Below are positions 1-5,511 of a stretch of 5,511 bases of DNA, piece by piece. The translations under genes and the position numbers were made by a program. Each line of letters starts with the position of its first letter. The first letter of the stretch is position 1. Source of the DNA: Candidatus Zambryskibacteria bacterium CG10_big_fil_rev_8_21_14_0_10_34_34 (GTDB taxonomy: Bacteria > Patescibacteriota > Minisyncoccia > Phycocordibacterales > WO2-35-19); NCBI GenBank assembly GCA_002771075.1, contig PCXM01000035.1:3011-8521 (forward strand), in the 5' to 3' direction. The notes under the pieces are model-generated. The model saw only the letters and a program-made list of their open reading frames with translations, ran no database searches and had not been told where the DNA came from.

Positions 1-10
1 ACTAATTTCT

Positions 11-48
11 AAAAAATATCCAAATTCCAATAATTAATTTGGATATTT
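11..48 (-). terminator. Intrinsic terminator of the ftsZ end of the operon
   Basis: Positions 14-26 and 36-48 form a perfect 13-bp inverted repeat with a 9-base loop (27-35). Read on the minus strand, the second arm runs straight into a stretch of six U residues (16-11). The hairpin begins 26 bases after the ftsZ stop codon, the expected place for a Rho-independent terminator. The stem has only two G-C pairs, but its length compensates, which is usual in AT-rich genomes. On the plus strand no clean U-tract follows, so I read it as one-directional. Bases 1-74 hold no gene that I can support. Confidence 0.8.
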
Positions 49-74
49 GGTCTTATTTAAAATAATTAGAAATA

Positions 75-1253
75 TTACTTCAACTTTGATCTTCTCAAAA
101 ATGCTGGTACAGCACCCCATTCATCGTCATCTTCATCTATTATATTTTGTTTTTTATCTTCTTCTCTTTCTATTTCTTTATTATTTTTTTCATCTCTTTT
201 ATCTTCTTTACCTTTACCAAAAACTGAATTAAATATTTTGCCTTTGTTTTCTTCTTCAGTCCCTTCTCCTCCTTCAAATATTTTTTTATTCATATAATTA
301 TCTGGGAAACCAGAAGCAATAACAGTAATTTTTAGTTCGCCTTTTTTAAGTTTTTCATCACGAACTGTTCCAAAAATAATTTTAGCGTTTGGGTCTACTG
401 ATTCAGTAATAAATTTGGCAGCATCGTGGATTTCAAACATAGTCAAATCATCACCTCCAGCGATAGAAAATAGCACTCCCTTAGCCCCATTGATAGAAAC
501 TTCTAATAGGGGAGAATTTATAGCCAATTTAGCGGCTTCTTCGGCTCGTTTTTCTCCTGAAGCTCTCCCGATGCCCATAAGAGCCCCTCCAGCCCCTTCC
601 ATTACCGCTCTTATATCTGCAAAGTCAATATTGATAAGACCAGGCATAGTGATGAGGTCAGAAATACCTTCAACTGCTTGTTTCAAAATATCATCACACA
701 TAGCAAAAGCGCTTAAAGCAGAAGTCTCTTTATCAATAGCAGCTAAAAGTCTATCGTTTGGTATCACAATTAAAGCATCTACAGATTGGCGCAACTCTTC
801 AAGACCAGTTTCGGCTATTCTCATCCTTTGATTTCCTTCAAAAGAAAAAGGTTTGGTTACTACCCCGACAGTAAGAGCTCCGAGTTCTTTAGATGTCCGA
901 GCTATGATAGGAGAAGCTCCAGTGCCCGAACCACCACCAAGTCCGCAGGCAATGAAAACCATATCAGATCCTTTGATTGCTTCTTGAATTTCTTCTTTAG
1001 TTTCTTCTGCTGCTCTTTTGCCGAGTTCTGGATCCATACCAGTGCCCAATCCTCTAGTCAAATTTTTTCCTATATGTATTTTTTTCTTTGCTTCAGAATG
1101 ATGTAAATCTTGAGCATCTGTATTGATGGCAATAAATTCAACTCCTTTTACTTTTGAGTTGACCATATGATTAACTGCATTTTTACCAGAACCACCAACA
1201 CCGATGACTTTTATTCTAGCAAATACTTCTACTTCTGGTTTTATTTGAGGCAT
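75..1253 (-). CDS. ftsZ: Cell division protein FtsZ
   Basis: FtsZ is the tubulin-like GTPase that polymerises at midcell into the Z ring and organises septal wall synthesis. The 392-residue length is normal for the family. The N-terminal GTP-binding domain starts at about residue 12 (IKVIGVGGSGKNAVN), and the tubulin signature GGGSGTG is at 106-112. The T7 synergy loop NIDFAD (N208, D210, D213), which completes the active site of the next subunit, is intact. The second globular domain ends near 317. A charged, low-complexity linker of about 60 residues follows, then the conserved C-terminal peptide VPAFLRR (382-388), the site that binds FtsA and other tethers. The protein therefore looks fully functional. 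The ATG start sits just before the conserved core and has no evident Shine-Dalgarno site. It is the last gene of the minus-strand cluster, 119 bases after ftsA and followed by a terminator. Confidence 0.98.
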   Translation of the reverse strand: MPQIKPEVEVFARIKVIGVGGSGKNAVNHMVNSKVKGVEFIAINTDAQDLHHSEAKKKIHIGKNLTRGLGTGMDPELGKRAAEETKEEIQEAIKGSDMVFIACGLGGGSGTGASPIIARTSKELGALTVGVVTKPFSFEGNQRMRIAETGLEELRQSVDALIVIPNDRLLAAIDKETSALSAFAMCDDILKQAVEGISDLITMPGLINIDFADIRAVMEGAGGALMGIGRASGEKRAEEAAKLAINSPLLEVSINGAKGVLFSIAGGDDLTMFEIHDAAKFITESVDPNAKIIFGTVRDEKLKKGELKITVIASGFPDNYMNKKIFEGGEGTEEENKGKIFNSVFGKGKEDKRDEKNNKEIEREEDKKQNIIDEDDDEWGAVPAFLRRSKLK

Positions 1254-1319
1254 ATTATTAAATGTAGATTAAAGATTTATAGTATTTAATTAAATAATTA
1301 AAGACAGCACCATACTATC

Positions 1320-1347
1320 AAAAACAACCAAAAAACACAAAGGTTGT
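1320..1347 (-). terminator. Weak hairpin with short U-tract between ftsA and ftsZ
   Basis: On the minus strand ACAACC (1347-1342) can pair with GGTTGT (1329-1324) around a 12-base loop, followed by four further U residues. It lies about 25 bases after the ftsA stop codon. The stem is only 6 bp and the loop is large, so at best it is a leaky terminator or attenuator that would lower ftsZ read-through. It may equally be chance. The rest of the 119-base gap is very AT-rich; a TTGATA hexamer (1321-1316, minus) could be a -35 element for an ftsZ promoter, but I found no convincing -10 partner. Confidence 0.3.
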
Positions 1348-1372
1348 ATAAAAACTAAAATGTGTCATAAAA

Positions 1373-2545
1373 TTATGGTAGGAAGTGTTTTAAGGTTTGT
1401 AAAATTGATTTAAAAATATTTTTACTATGCCTTTTAAAACCAAGTCTTTCTTCTTCGTCGGGAATACTGCTTATAATACAAAGTCCATAAGCGACAGACC
1501 AAGAAGAATCTTTTATTTGAAATTTACTATTGCCTATTTCAAGAGAAGCTATTCTTGATGGAAGACGAAGATAACTCCTTGCTAAATCTTCTATTAACCC
1601 AAGAGAGGAAGATCCTCCAGTTATTATTATACCAGCAGGCAAAATTCCAGATTTACCAATTTTTTTAAGATGGGCCTCTATTAGTTCAAAAATATCTCCC
1701 AGACGAGCAGAGATTATTTCTTCTAATTTTTTCTTTGGGTAATTTGTAGCAGTCACTCCACCGAGTTTAATGGTTTCAGCTTCTTCTAAAGATATTTTGA
1801 GACCTAAAGCGATATCGTTGGTAATATCAGCACCTCCAATAGGAAATATTTCTAAAGATATTGGAATATTATTTTCAAAAACTACAATAGATACAGTTTC
1901 TGCGCCTATATTAGCCAACACACAACCAGCTATTTTTTGACTTTTTGAGAGAGTAACAAAACTAGCGGCAATAGGGGAAGCAACAACATCTATAACCTCT
2001 ATTCCAGCTTCTTCTACCGCTTCAACCAAGTCATCTAAATGAGGTTCAATACAAGACACAAAAAGAGCTTTGGCTTCAAGTTTAACGCTTTTCATACCAA
2101 GCACTCTCCCCAAAACTGGTTTACCATCTATCTTCCAAGCTATCGGAATTGAATAAATTATTTTTCGATTCTGTATTAAAGCTTTTGGAATAGCTTCTTC
2201 AGCCACTACAATAGTCTGCTCTATGTCAGTTTCTGTTATTTCTTGATCAGCTCTTGAAATGATGGTTGAACCTTGAGAATTTATACCAGAAAGACCTACT
2301 CCGCCAATAGAAATAAAAGCTTTCTTTATTTTGACTGCCGAAGATTTTTCTGCTTGTCTGACCGCCAGACTAACACTTTTGGTCACATCGGTTATATTTA
2401 TAATATAACCGTGCCTTAAACCTTTTGATTCAGCTTTTCCGGTACCTAAAATTTTTGGTAACCCATTTTCATTTTCTTGTTCTGCAACAACAACACGCAC
2501 TTCATAAGTACCTATGTCTATACCTGCTGTAATGTGTGAGCTCAT
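1373..2545 (-). CDS. ftsA: Cell division protein FtsA
   Basis: FtsA is the actin-like ATPase that tethers FtsZ filaments to the inner face of the membrane and recruits later division proteins. Starting at the ATG at 2545 gives 390 residues. The phosphate-1 motif AGIDIGT is at 7-13. A 1C-type subdomain typical of FtsA lies at about 74-160. The segment FPIGG plus ITNDIA at about 234-245, the phosphate-2 strand at about 209-226 and the adenosine motif GIIITGGSSSL at 305-315 are all recognisable. The last 17 residues (374-390) form a likely amphipathic helix ending KHFLP, the usual membrane anchor. The phosphate-2 loop reads NIG (N212, G214), where actin-family proteins usually have Asp. A longer form from a GTG at 2563 (396 residues) is possible, but the ATG has a GGAAAG just upstream and better family spacing. 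The gene overlaps the 3' end of ybeY by 44 bases. Confidence 0.95.
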   Translation of the reverse strand: MSSHITAGIDIGTYEVRVVVAEQENENGLPKILGTGKAESKGLRHGYIINITDVTKSVSLAVRQAEKSSAVKIKKAFISIGGVGLSGINSQGSTIISRADQEITETDIEQTIVVAEEAIPKALIQNRKIIYSIPIAWKIDGKPVLGRVLGMKSVKLEAKALFVSCIEPHLDDLVEAVEEAGIEVIDVVASPIAASFVTLSKSQKIAGCVLANIGAETVSIVVFENNIPISLEIFPIGGADITNDIALGLKISLEEAETIKLGGVTATNYPKKKLEEIISARLGDIFELIEAHLKKIGKSGILPAGIIITGGSSSLGLIEDLARSYLRLPSRIASLEIGNSKFQIKDSSWSVAYGLCIISSIPDEEERLGFKRHSKNIFKSILQTLKHFLP

Positions 2546-2927
2546 ATCTTTCCATTCTAGCACTATGTTTTAGGCCTTTCAAATGAAATAAGCCGTGGAT
2601 AACTAAAAAAAGTAAATAATTTTCATAAGTGAACTCAAATTTTTTAGCTTTTATTTTGGCTACTTGAGGATTAATAAAAATTTCTCCATTTTCTTTAGAA
2701 AGTGGAAAAGAGAGAATATCTGTTCCTACTTCTTTCTGTCTATAAATTTTATTTAAATTTTTTATGCGATATTTACCCACTAAAACGATTGATAACTCAT
2801 ACTTTTTACCAAGAACGCCATTTTTTATTTTATCAAAAGGTAATTTTTTGAAATTTTTAGGCACTACAAGATTGTTCTTAAGAGTAGAGCTCAAAAAAAC
2901 ATTATGAGTGGTGTACAAAATCTTCAT
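2502..2927 (-). CDS. ybeY: Endoribonuclease YbeY (16S rRNA maturation)
   Basis: YbeY is a small zinc-dependent endoribonuclease needed for 16S rRNA 3'-end processing and late 30S quality control. At 141 residues it is close to the usual 150-160. The zinc motif HxxxHxxxxxH is present as H111, H115 and H121 in HGLFHLKGLKH. The second family signature TDILSFP is at 69-75, preceded by the conserved arginine R63 in LNKIYRQ, and GEIFI follows at 81-85. In the zinc motif the residue before the third histidine is Lys, where Asp is common. The ATG directly abuts the rpsU stop codon (TAA then ATG, no spacer), which suggests translational coupling. The last 14 codons overlap ftsA in another frame. bS21 and YbeY both act on the 3' region of 16S rRNA, so pairing with rpsU makes functional sense. 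Confidence 0.93.
   Translation of the reverse strand: MKILYTTHNVFLSSTLKNNLVVPKNFKKLPFDKIKNGVLGKKYELSIVLVGKYRIKNLNKIYRQKEVGTDILSFPLSKENGEIFINPQVAKIKAKKFEFTYENYLLFLVIHGLFHLKGLKHSARMERYELTHYSRYRHRYL
2548..2553 (-). promoter_or_regulatory. Shine-Dalgarno-like site deciding the ftsA start
   Basis: The minus strand reads GGAAAG at 2553-2548, with its GGA five bases before the ATG at 2545. No comparable site precedes the alternative GTG at 2563. It lies inside the ybeY coding region, so ftsA would be translated from within the end of the ybeY message. This favours the 390-residue FtsA. Confidence 0.4.
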
Positions 2928-3164
2928 TTATTGCAACTTGTCAGCCATTTTCCCCATTTTAATAAGCTCTTGTATTTTGGCTTTTTGAGATAATTTTTTG
3001 AGAGTCATTTTCTTTTTGACATAATCAGAAATCTTTCTAGAGCTGTATCTTCTACTTCTGAGACGCGTCAAAATACCCGAGCCCCTAACTCTTTTAGTAA
3101 ATTTCCTTATAACACTTAAGTTATTATCTTTCTCGCTTTTTACTATTTCTACATTTAATGCCAT
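2928..3164 (-). CDS. rpsU: Small ribosomal subunit protein bS21
   Basis: bS21 sits on the platform of the 30S subunit near the 3' end of 16S rRNA and the anti-Shine-Dalgarno region, and helps in translation initiation. The 78-residue, strongly basic protein fits the family (about 55-80). The core segment from about residue 16 to 41 (NLSVIRKFTKRV, then GILTRLRSRRY) matches the bS21 pattern of a short helix with a hydrophobic and basic face followed by an arginine-rich stretch. A lysine-rich helical tail completes it. Start and stop are clear: ATG GCA at 3164, preceded by an AGGA site, and TAA touching the ybeY ATG. It lies 49 bases downstream of the HisRS-like gene. A rpsU-ybeY pair is a sensible ribosome-biogenesis unit. 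Confidence 0.92.
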   Translation of the reverse strand: MALNVEIVKSEKDNNLSVIRKFTKRVRGSGILTRLRSRRYSSRKISDYVKKKMTLKKLSQKAKIQELIKMGKMADKLQ

Positions 3165-3174
3165 ATATAAAATA

Positions 3175-3178
3175 TCCT
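3175..3178 (-). promoter_or_regulatory. Shine-Dalgarno site of rpsU
   Basis: The minus strand reads TTAGGAT, with AGGA ten bases before the rpsU ATG. It is one of the few recognisable ribosome-binding sites in the window; most of the other genes start without one. It supports the ATG at 3164. Confidence 0.5.
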
Positions 3179-3213
3179 AACATAACTTATTATTTTATGC
3201 AAAACTATCTCTA

Positions 3214-4377
3214 CTAAAATAATTCTTTAATTCTTGTGGCAAGATTGGGAATAGAGACAGTTTCTTGAGAACGGGTATTTGTGTCACGGATAATGACAGA
3301 ATTTTCTAAAGCTTCTTTTTGACCTAAAAGAATAATATAAGGCACCCCTGATTTTTCAGCAGTAATCATCTGACCGCTTAATTTATCTTTAGTTATTGAG
3401 TGAGCTATGTTAGCGCCAGCTTTGTGGATTTCTTCTAAAACAAGAAAGCTTTTCATTTTTGCTTCATGACCAAATTGAACCAGAAAAAAATTAGGTTTAA
3501 TTTGTTTGGCTTTTACTTTTTTAAGTTTTTTCTTTAATTTAGCAGAAATATTTAAGATATTACATAGAAGACCTTTCCTATATCCTATTTTTTTAGCTAA
3601 TCTATTAAAACGAAATCCATAGGCCAATTCTTCTTGTTTATCACCAGTGTAACCAAAACTACCATTTATAGTAAAAATAGTTTCTGAACCTATGTCTGTA
3701 TCACCAACAAGAGTATGATTTATTTGATAAGGAATATCCATCAATTCTAAAAATTCAAGTATTTCTTTAAAATGTTTTCTACTAGATTCAGATAAAAAGT
3801 CTATTGATTTTGGACGATCAACTTCAAAATTTTCCCATCCGGGAGGTTGTTCTTTCAATACTTTAAACAAATCTTTTTTAAGGGCCTGTCTGATGCTTGG
3901 AAAAAAATTATTCATATTTTTTCTAATAAAAATATTTAAATTTTTTTGAAATTCATTAGCCGAATCTTTATCTCCTATTGAATTTATCTCAACTTCCAGA
4001 TTTTTGTAACCTAAATTTCTTAAAATAGCAACAACAGTTTGGATTGAGAGACACTCACAAACATTTTTAGCAGAACCAAGAGAAACAAGAGACCCTTCAA
4101 GTTTAGAGGATTTTTTACTTTTACCAGCTCCAGGAAAAGGTCTTTCACAATAAAACATATTTGGTTGAGGTTTAGCCATCAATTTATCTTCAAAATACAT
4201 ACGCAAAAGAGCCGCTTTTTCTGCTGGATATGAAGATTGGTCAAATTTTTTGGTATATTCAATATCTTCTTTTTTTATCTTTGGGGGATTGATAGGTAAA
4301 AAACCATAAAATCTAGCAATTTTTTCTACCTCTGATAATTCTTTAACTCTTCTATCATTTACTGTTTTATTTTCCAT
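3214..4377 (-). CDS. Histidyl-tRNA synthetase-like protein, probably non-catalytic
   Basis: This 387-residue protein is related to class II histidyl-tRNA synthetase along its whole length. The C-terminal anticodon-binding domain (about 296-387) is well kept: FFLVQFG, KLSGQMITAEKSGVPYIILLGQ in two overlapping parts, then IRDTNTRSQETVSI. The mid-region NLGYKNLEVEINSIGD (121-136) matches the HisRS LNSIG segment. The catalytic core is eroded. Motif 2 reads FYCERP (75-80), where HisRS has FRHERP, so the invariant ATP-binding Arg becomes Tyr76. The histidine motif LVRGLDYY appears as LVGDTDIG (223-230). GGRYDGL appears as GFRFNRL (254-260), and the motif 3 GxERL arginine is missing near 269-280. 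I infer loss of aminoacylation. HisZ, the regulatory subunit of histidine biosynthesis, is another HisRS paralogue, but it normally lacks the anticodon domain and no his genes are nearby. Its role is unknown; tRNA binding is plausible. It lies 33 bases after lepB and lacks a Shine-Dalgarno site. Confidence 0.8.
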   Translation of the reverse strand: MENKTVNDRRVKELSEVEKIARFYGFLPINPPKIKKEDIEYTKKFDQSSYPAEKAALLRMYFEDKLMAKPQPNMFYCERPFPGAGKSKKSSKLEGSLVSLGSAKNVCECLSIQTVVAILRNLGYKNLEVEINSIGDKDSANEFQKNLNIFIRKNMNNFFPSIRQALKKDLFKVLKEQPPGWENFEVDRPKSIDFLSESSRKHFKEILEFLELMDIPYQINHTLVGDTDIGSETIFTINGSFGYTGDKQEELAYGFRFNRLAKKIGYRKGLLCNILNISAKLKKKLKKVKAKQIKPNFFLVQFGHEAKMKSFLVLEEIHKAGANIAHSITKDKLSGQMITAEKSGVPYIILLGQKEALENSVIIRDTNTRSQETVSIPNLATRIKELF

Positions 4378-4410
4378 TTTTTATTCAGTTATCTTTAATT
4401 TATTTACCTA

Positions 4411-4986
4411 TCATTTTTCATCCAACAGACCCGGATGATAGTCTATCTTATTTAATGGAAGAAGTCTTAATATCGGTTTGCCTACTATATATTTTTTAGG
4501 TAAAGACCCCCAAATTCTAGAATCAGAACTTCCGGCTCGATTGTCTCCCATCACAAAATATTCATCTTCTCCCAATTTAACAGAAATATTTTCAATTTTT
4601 TTATAAACAATATATGGCTCATTTAATTCAAAAGCATTTTTATTTTCTTCATTATAAATATTAACCACCCCGTCTTTTATCGTGACAGTTTCTCCCGGAA
4701 AACCAATCAATCTTTTTATAAAGAATTTTGAAGGGTCTTTTGGATATTTTATGATTAAAACATCACCCCTCTCTGGTTCTTTAAATCTTTTACTTAATTG
4801 ATCTACAATAAGATAATCAGTGTCTTTAAAGGTGGGGTCCATAGAAGATCCAGAAACTATATAGGGTTGAGCAATAAATATACGAAAAGGAACAACTATA
4901 ATCAAAGCTAAAATTCCATATTTAACCAGTTCCCAAAATGAATTAGTTTTTTGAGTTTTATTTTCAATTTTATTTTTTTCCTCCAT
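4411..4986 (-). CDS. lepB: Signal peptidase I
   Basis: LepB is the membrane-bound Ser/Lys protease that removes signal peptides from exported proteins, with its active site outside the cytoplasmic membrane. From the ATG at 4986 the protein has 191 residues. A short hydrophilic N-terminus is followed by one membrane segment (about 20-38). Box B, SGSSMDPT (45-52), carries the nucleophile Ser48 just before Met49. Box D-type GDVLIIKYP (74-82) leads to FIKRLIGFPGE (89-99) with the general base Lys91. Box E, MGDNRAGSSDSRIWG (146-160), is complete. The enzyme therefore looks active. An in-frame TTG at 5022 would add 12 residues, but the ATG is preferred because a TATAAT lies between the two. It is the first gene of the minus-strand cluster and diverges from pth. 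It ends in TGA, evidence for the standard bacterial code. Confidence 0.95.
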   Translation of the reverse strand: MEEKNKIENKTQKTNSFWELVKYGILALIIVVPFRIFIAQPYIVSGSSMDPTFKDTDYLIVDQLSKRFKEPERGDVLIIKYPKDPSKFFIKRLIGFPGETVTIKDGVVNIYNEENKNAFELNEPYIVYKKIENISVKLGEDEYFVMGDNRAGSSDSRIWGSLPKKYIVGKPILRLLPLNKIDYHPGLLDEK

Positions 4987-4998
4987 TTCTGCTATTTT

Positions 4999-5004
4999 AT
5001 TATA
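4999..5004 (-). promoter_or_regulatory. Candidate -10 box for lepB and the operon
   Basis: A perfect TATAAT lies on the minus strand, ending 12 bases before the lepB ATG. Transcription would begin only about five bases before the start codon, giving an almost leaderless mRNA, in line with the absence of a Shine-Dalgarno site. No good -35 hexamer is found at 16-18 bases upstream, so in such AT-rich sequence this is only a candidate. Confidence 0.4.
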
Positions 5005-5029
5005 TAAAGTAGTTTTACACAAATTTTTG

Positions 5030-5057
5030 AATTATGAAGTATAAATTATGAATTATG
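5030..5057. repeat. Heptamer tandem repeat (AATTATG) in the lepB-pth intergenic region
   Basis: Four consecutive 7-base units can be read: AATTATG (5030-5036), a degenerate AAGTATA (5037-5043), then AATTATG twice (5044-5057). As a result TGAATTATGAA occurs twice, 21 bases apart, about two helical turns. It could be a small satellite of replication slippage or a protein-binding array. It lies between divergent genes and upstream of the inverted repeat at 5061-5088. Confidence 0.7.
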
Positions 5058-5060
5058 AAT

Positions 5061-5088
5061 AAAATAATATATAATTTTATATTATTTT
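5061..5088. repeat. Perfect 11-bp inverted repeat upstream of pth
   Basis: AAAATAATATA (5061-5071) and TATATTATTTT (5078-5088) are exact reverse complements around a 6-base spacer. All pairs are A-T. It sits 15 bases before the pth start, between two divergent genes, where an operator or an mRNA 5' hairpin would be expected. With no U-tract and no upstream convergent gene it does not look like a terminator. Chance in AT-only sequence cannot be excluded. Confidence 0.6.
5070..5075 (+). promoter_or_regulatory. Candidate -10 box for pth
   Basis: A perfect TATAAT on the plus strand lies 28 bases before the pth ATG, inside the inverted repeat. It would give a leader of roughly 20 bases. Only poor -35 matches (for example TTATGA at 5046-5051) lie upstream, so support is weak. 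If real, binding to the flanking palindrome would block the promoter. Confidence 0.3.
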
Positions 5089-5103
5089 TAATTCTTTATT
5101 TAT

Positions 5104-5511
5104 ATGTTCTATATTGTAGGTTTAGGTAACCCGGGAGATGAATATTTAAATACTCGCCACAACAGCGGTCGGATAGCAGTTTCAAAATTATTAAAAGATT
5201 TAGATTTTGATGATTTTGAATTTAATAAAAAAACAAATTCCCAAGTTTCAAAAGGTCAAATAAAAATTGGACGAAATAAAGAAGAGAGAGTAACTTTGAT
5301 ATTGCCAGAAACTTTTATGAATAAGTCCGGAAGTGCTGTTTCCTATTTTGTCAAACCTAAAGAGAAAACTGCTAAAAAAGGATTGGATAATCTAATAGTA
5401 GTGCATGATGATATAGATTTAGCTTTAGGTAGTATCAAAATATCTTATAACAAAGGTAATGGGGGACATAGAGGATTAGATTCTATAATGAAAGCCGTCA
5501 AAACTAAAGAA
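5104..5511 (+). CDS. pth: Peptidyl-tRNA hydrolase, 3' end outside the window
   Basis: Pth cleaves the ester bond of peptidyl-tRNAs released early from ribosomes and so recycles tRNA; it acts in the cytoplasm. The visible 136 residues are an open N-terminal part of a protein usually near 190 residues. The opening FYIVGLGNPG contains Asn9, and TRHNSG contains the catalytic His19. ETFMNKSG (69-76) carries the substrate-binding Asn73. HDDIDLALG (101-109) holds Asp102, which orients the catalytic histidine. GNGGHRGLDSI (118-128) matches the glycine-rich loop, with Arg123 where Asn is common. A small lysine-rich insertion (about 86-92) precedes the Asp motif. The ATG at 5104 lies directly before the conserved first strand; no Shine-Dalgarno site is visible. 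The gene is divergent from lepB. Confidence 0.96.
   Translation, partial: MFYIVGLGNPGDEYLNTRHNSGRIAVSKLLKDLDFDDFEFNKKTNSQVSKGQIKIGRNKEERVTLILPETFMNKSGSAVSYFVKPKEKTAKKGLDNLIVVHDDIDLALGSIKISYNKGNGGHRGLDSIMKAVKTKE

Noticed and set aside
47..232. Plus-strand open frame of 61 codons rich in Leu, Phe and Tyr
   Set aside because: It looks like a membrane peptide only because it is antisense to the acidic, lysine-rich FtsZ C-terminal linker.
415..1106. Plus-strand open frames opposite ftsZ (415-831 and 786-1106)
   Set aside because: They lie fully antisense to the certain ftsZ gene, overlap each other and show no recognisable family features.
1283..1296. Perfect 14-bp palindrome TATTTAATTAAATA upstream of ftsZ
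   Set aside because: It is all A/T in an AT-rich gap, and a palindrome of this size is expected by chance about once in a few kilobases of such sequence. No repeat of it elsewhere was seen.
3165..3213. Possible rpsU promoter or attenuator (TTATTTTA / TAAATAA-like inverted repeat, TAGGAT as -10)
   Set aside because: The arms are short AT runs overlapping the upstream stop codon, and the TAGGAT coincides with the Shine-Dalgarno site, so both cannot be true. The -35 match is poor.
3214..4377. HisZ, the ATP phosphoribosyltransferase regulatory subunit
   Set aside because: It retains a full HisRS-type anticodon-binding domain and has no histidine biosynthesis neighbours.
4987..5022. Longer LepB beginning at a TTG (203 residues)
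   Set aside because: It needs a rare start codon, adds residues not needed by the family and would include a TATAAT candidate promoter. The ATG at 4986 is preferred.
1..5511. Alternative genetic code with TGA as a sense codon
   Set aside because: lepB and ybeY end at TGA at family-typical lengths, and no conserved domain continues past these codons.

Overview
The window is a compact, AT-rich piece of a bacterial chromosome. The best fit is a Candidate Phyla Radiation (Patescibacteria, probably Parcubacteria-like) genome. This placement is an inference from base composition, short gene spacing, small divergent proteins, few Shine-Dalgarno sites and the gene combination; no rRNA or marker tree is available here. 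TGA closes at least two genes (lepB, ybeY), so the TGA-to-glycine code of Gracilibacteria/Absconditabacteria does not apply.

Layout: six genes run on the minus strand from about 4986 down to 75, in transcription order lepB (signal peptidase I), a histidyl-tRNA synthetase-like gene, rpsU (ribosomal protein bS21), ybeY (16S rRNA maturation endoribonuclease), ftsA and ftsZ. A strong hairpin plus U-tract terminator lies just beyond ftsZ (11-48). On the other side of a short intergenic region (about 4987-5103), pth (peptidyl-tRNA hydrolase) starts on the plus strand and runs off the window end. That region holds a heptamer tandem repeat and a perfect 11-bp inverted repeat.

The genes combine ribosome and translation maintenance (bS21, YbeY, Pth, the HisRS relative), protein secretion (LepB) and cell division (FtsA, FtsZ). 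rpsU and ybeY abut with no gap, and ybeY overlaps ftsA by about 44 bases, so ribosome biogenesis and division genes are probably co-expressed. ftsA and ftsZ are separated by 119 bases with a weak hairpin, so ftsZ may also have its own promoter.

The most notable gene is the HisRS-like protein (3214-4377). It keeps the HisRS overall fold signature and a good C-terminal anticodon-binding domain. However, it appears to have lost the class II motif 2 arginine, the histidine-binding RGLDYY motif and the motif 3 arginine. It looks like a non-catalytic synthetase paralogue of unknown role. No mobile element, CRISPR array, tRNA or rRNA gene was seen.
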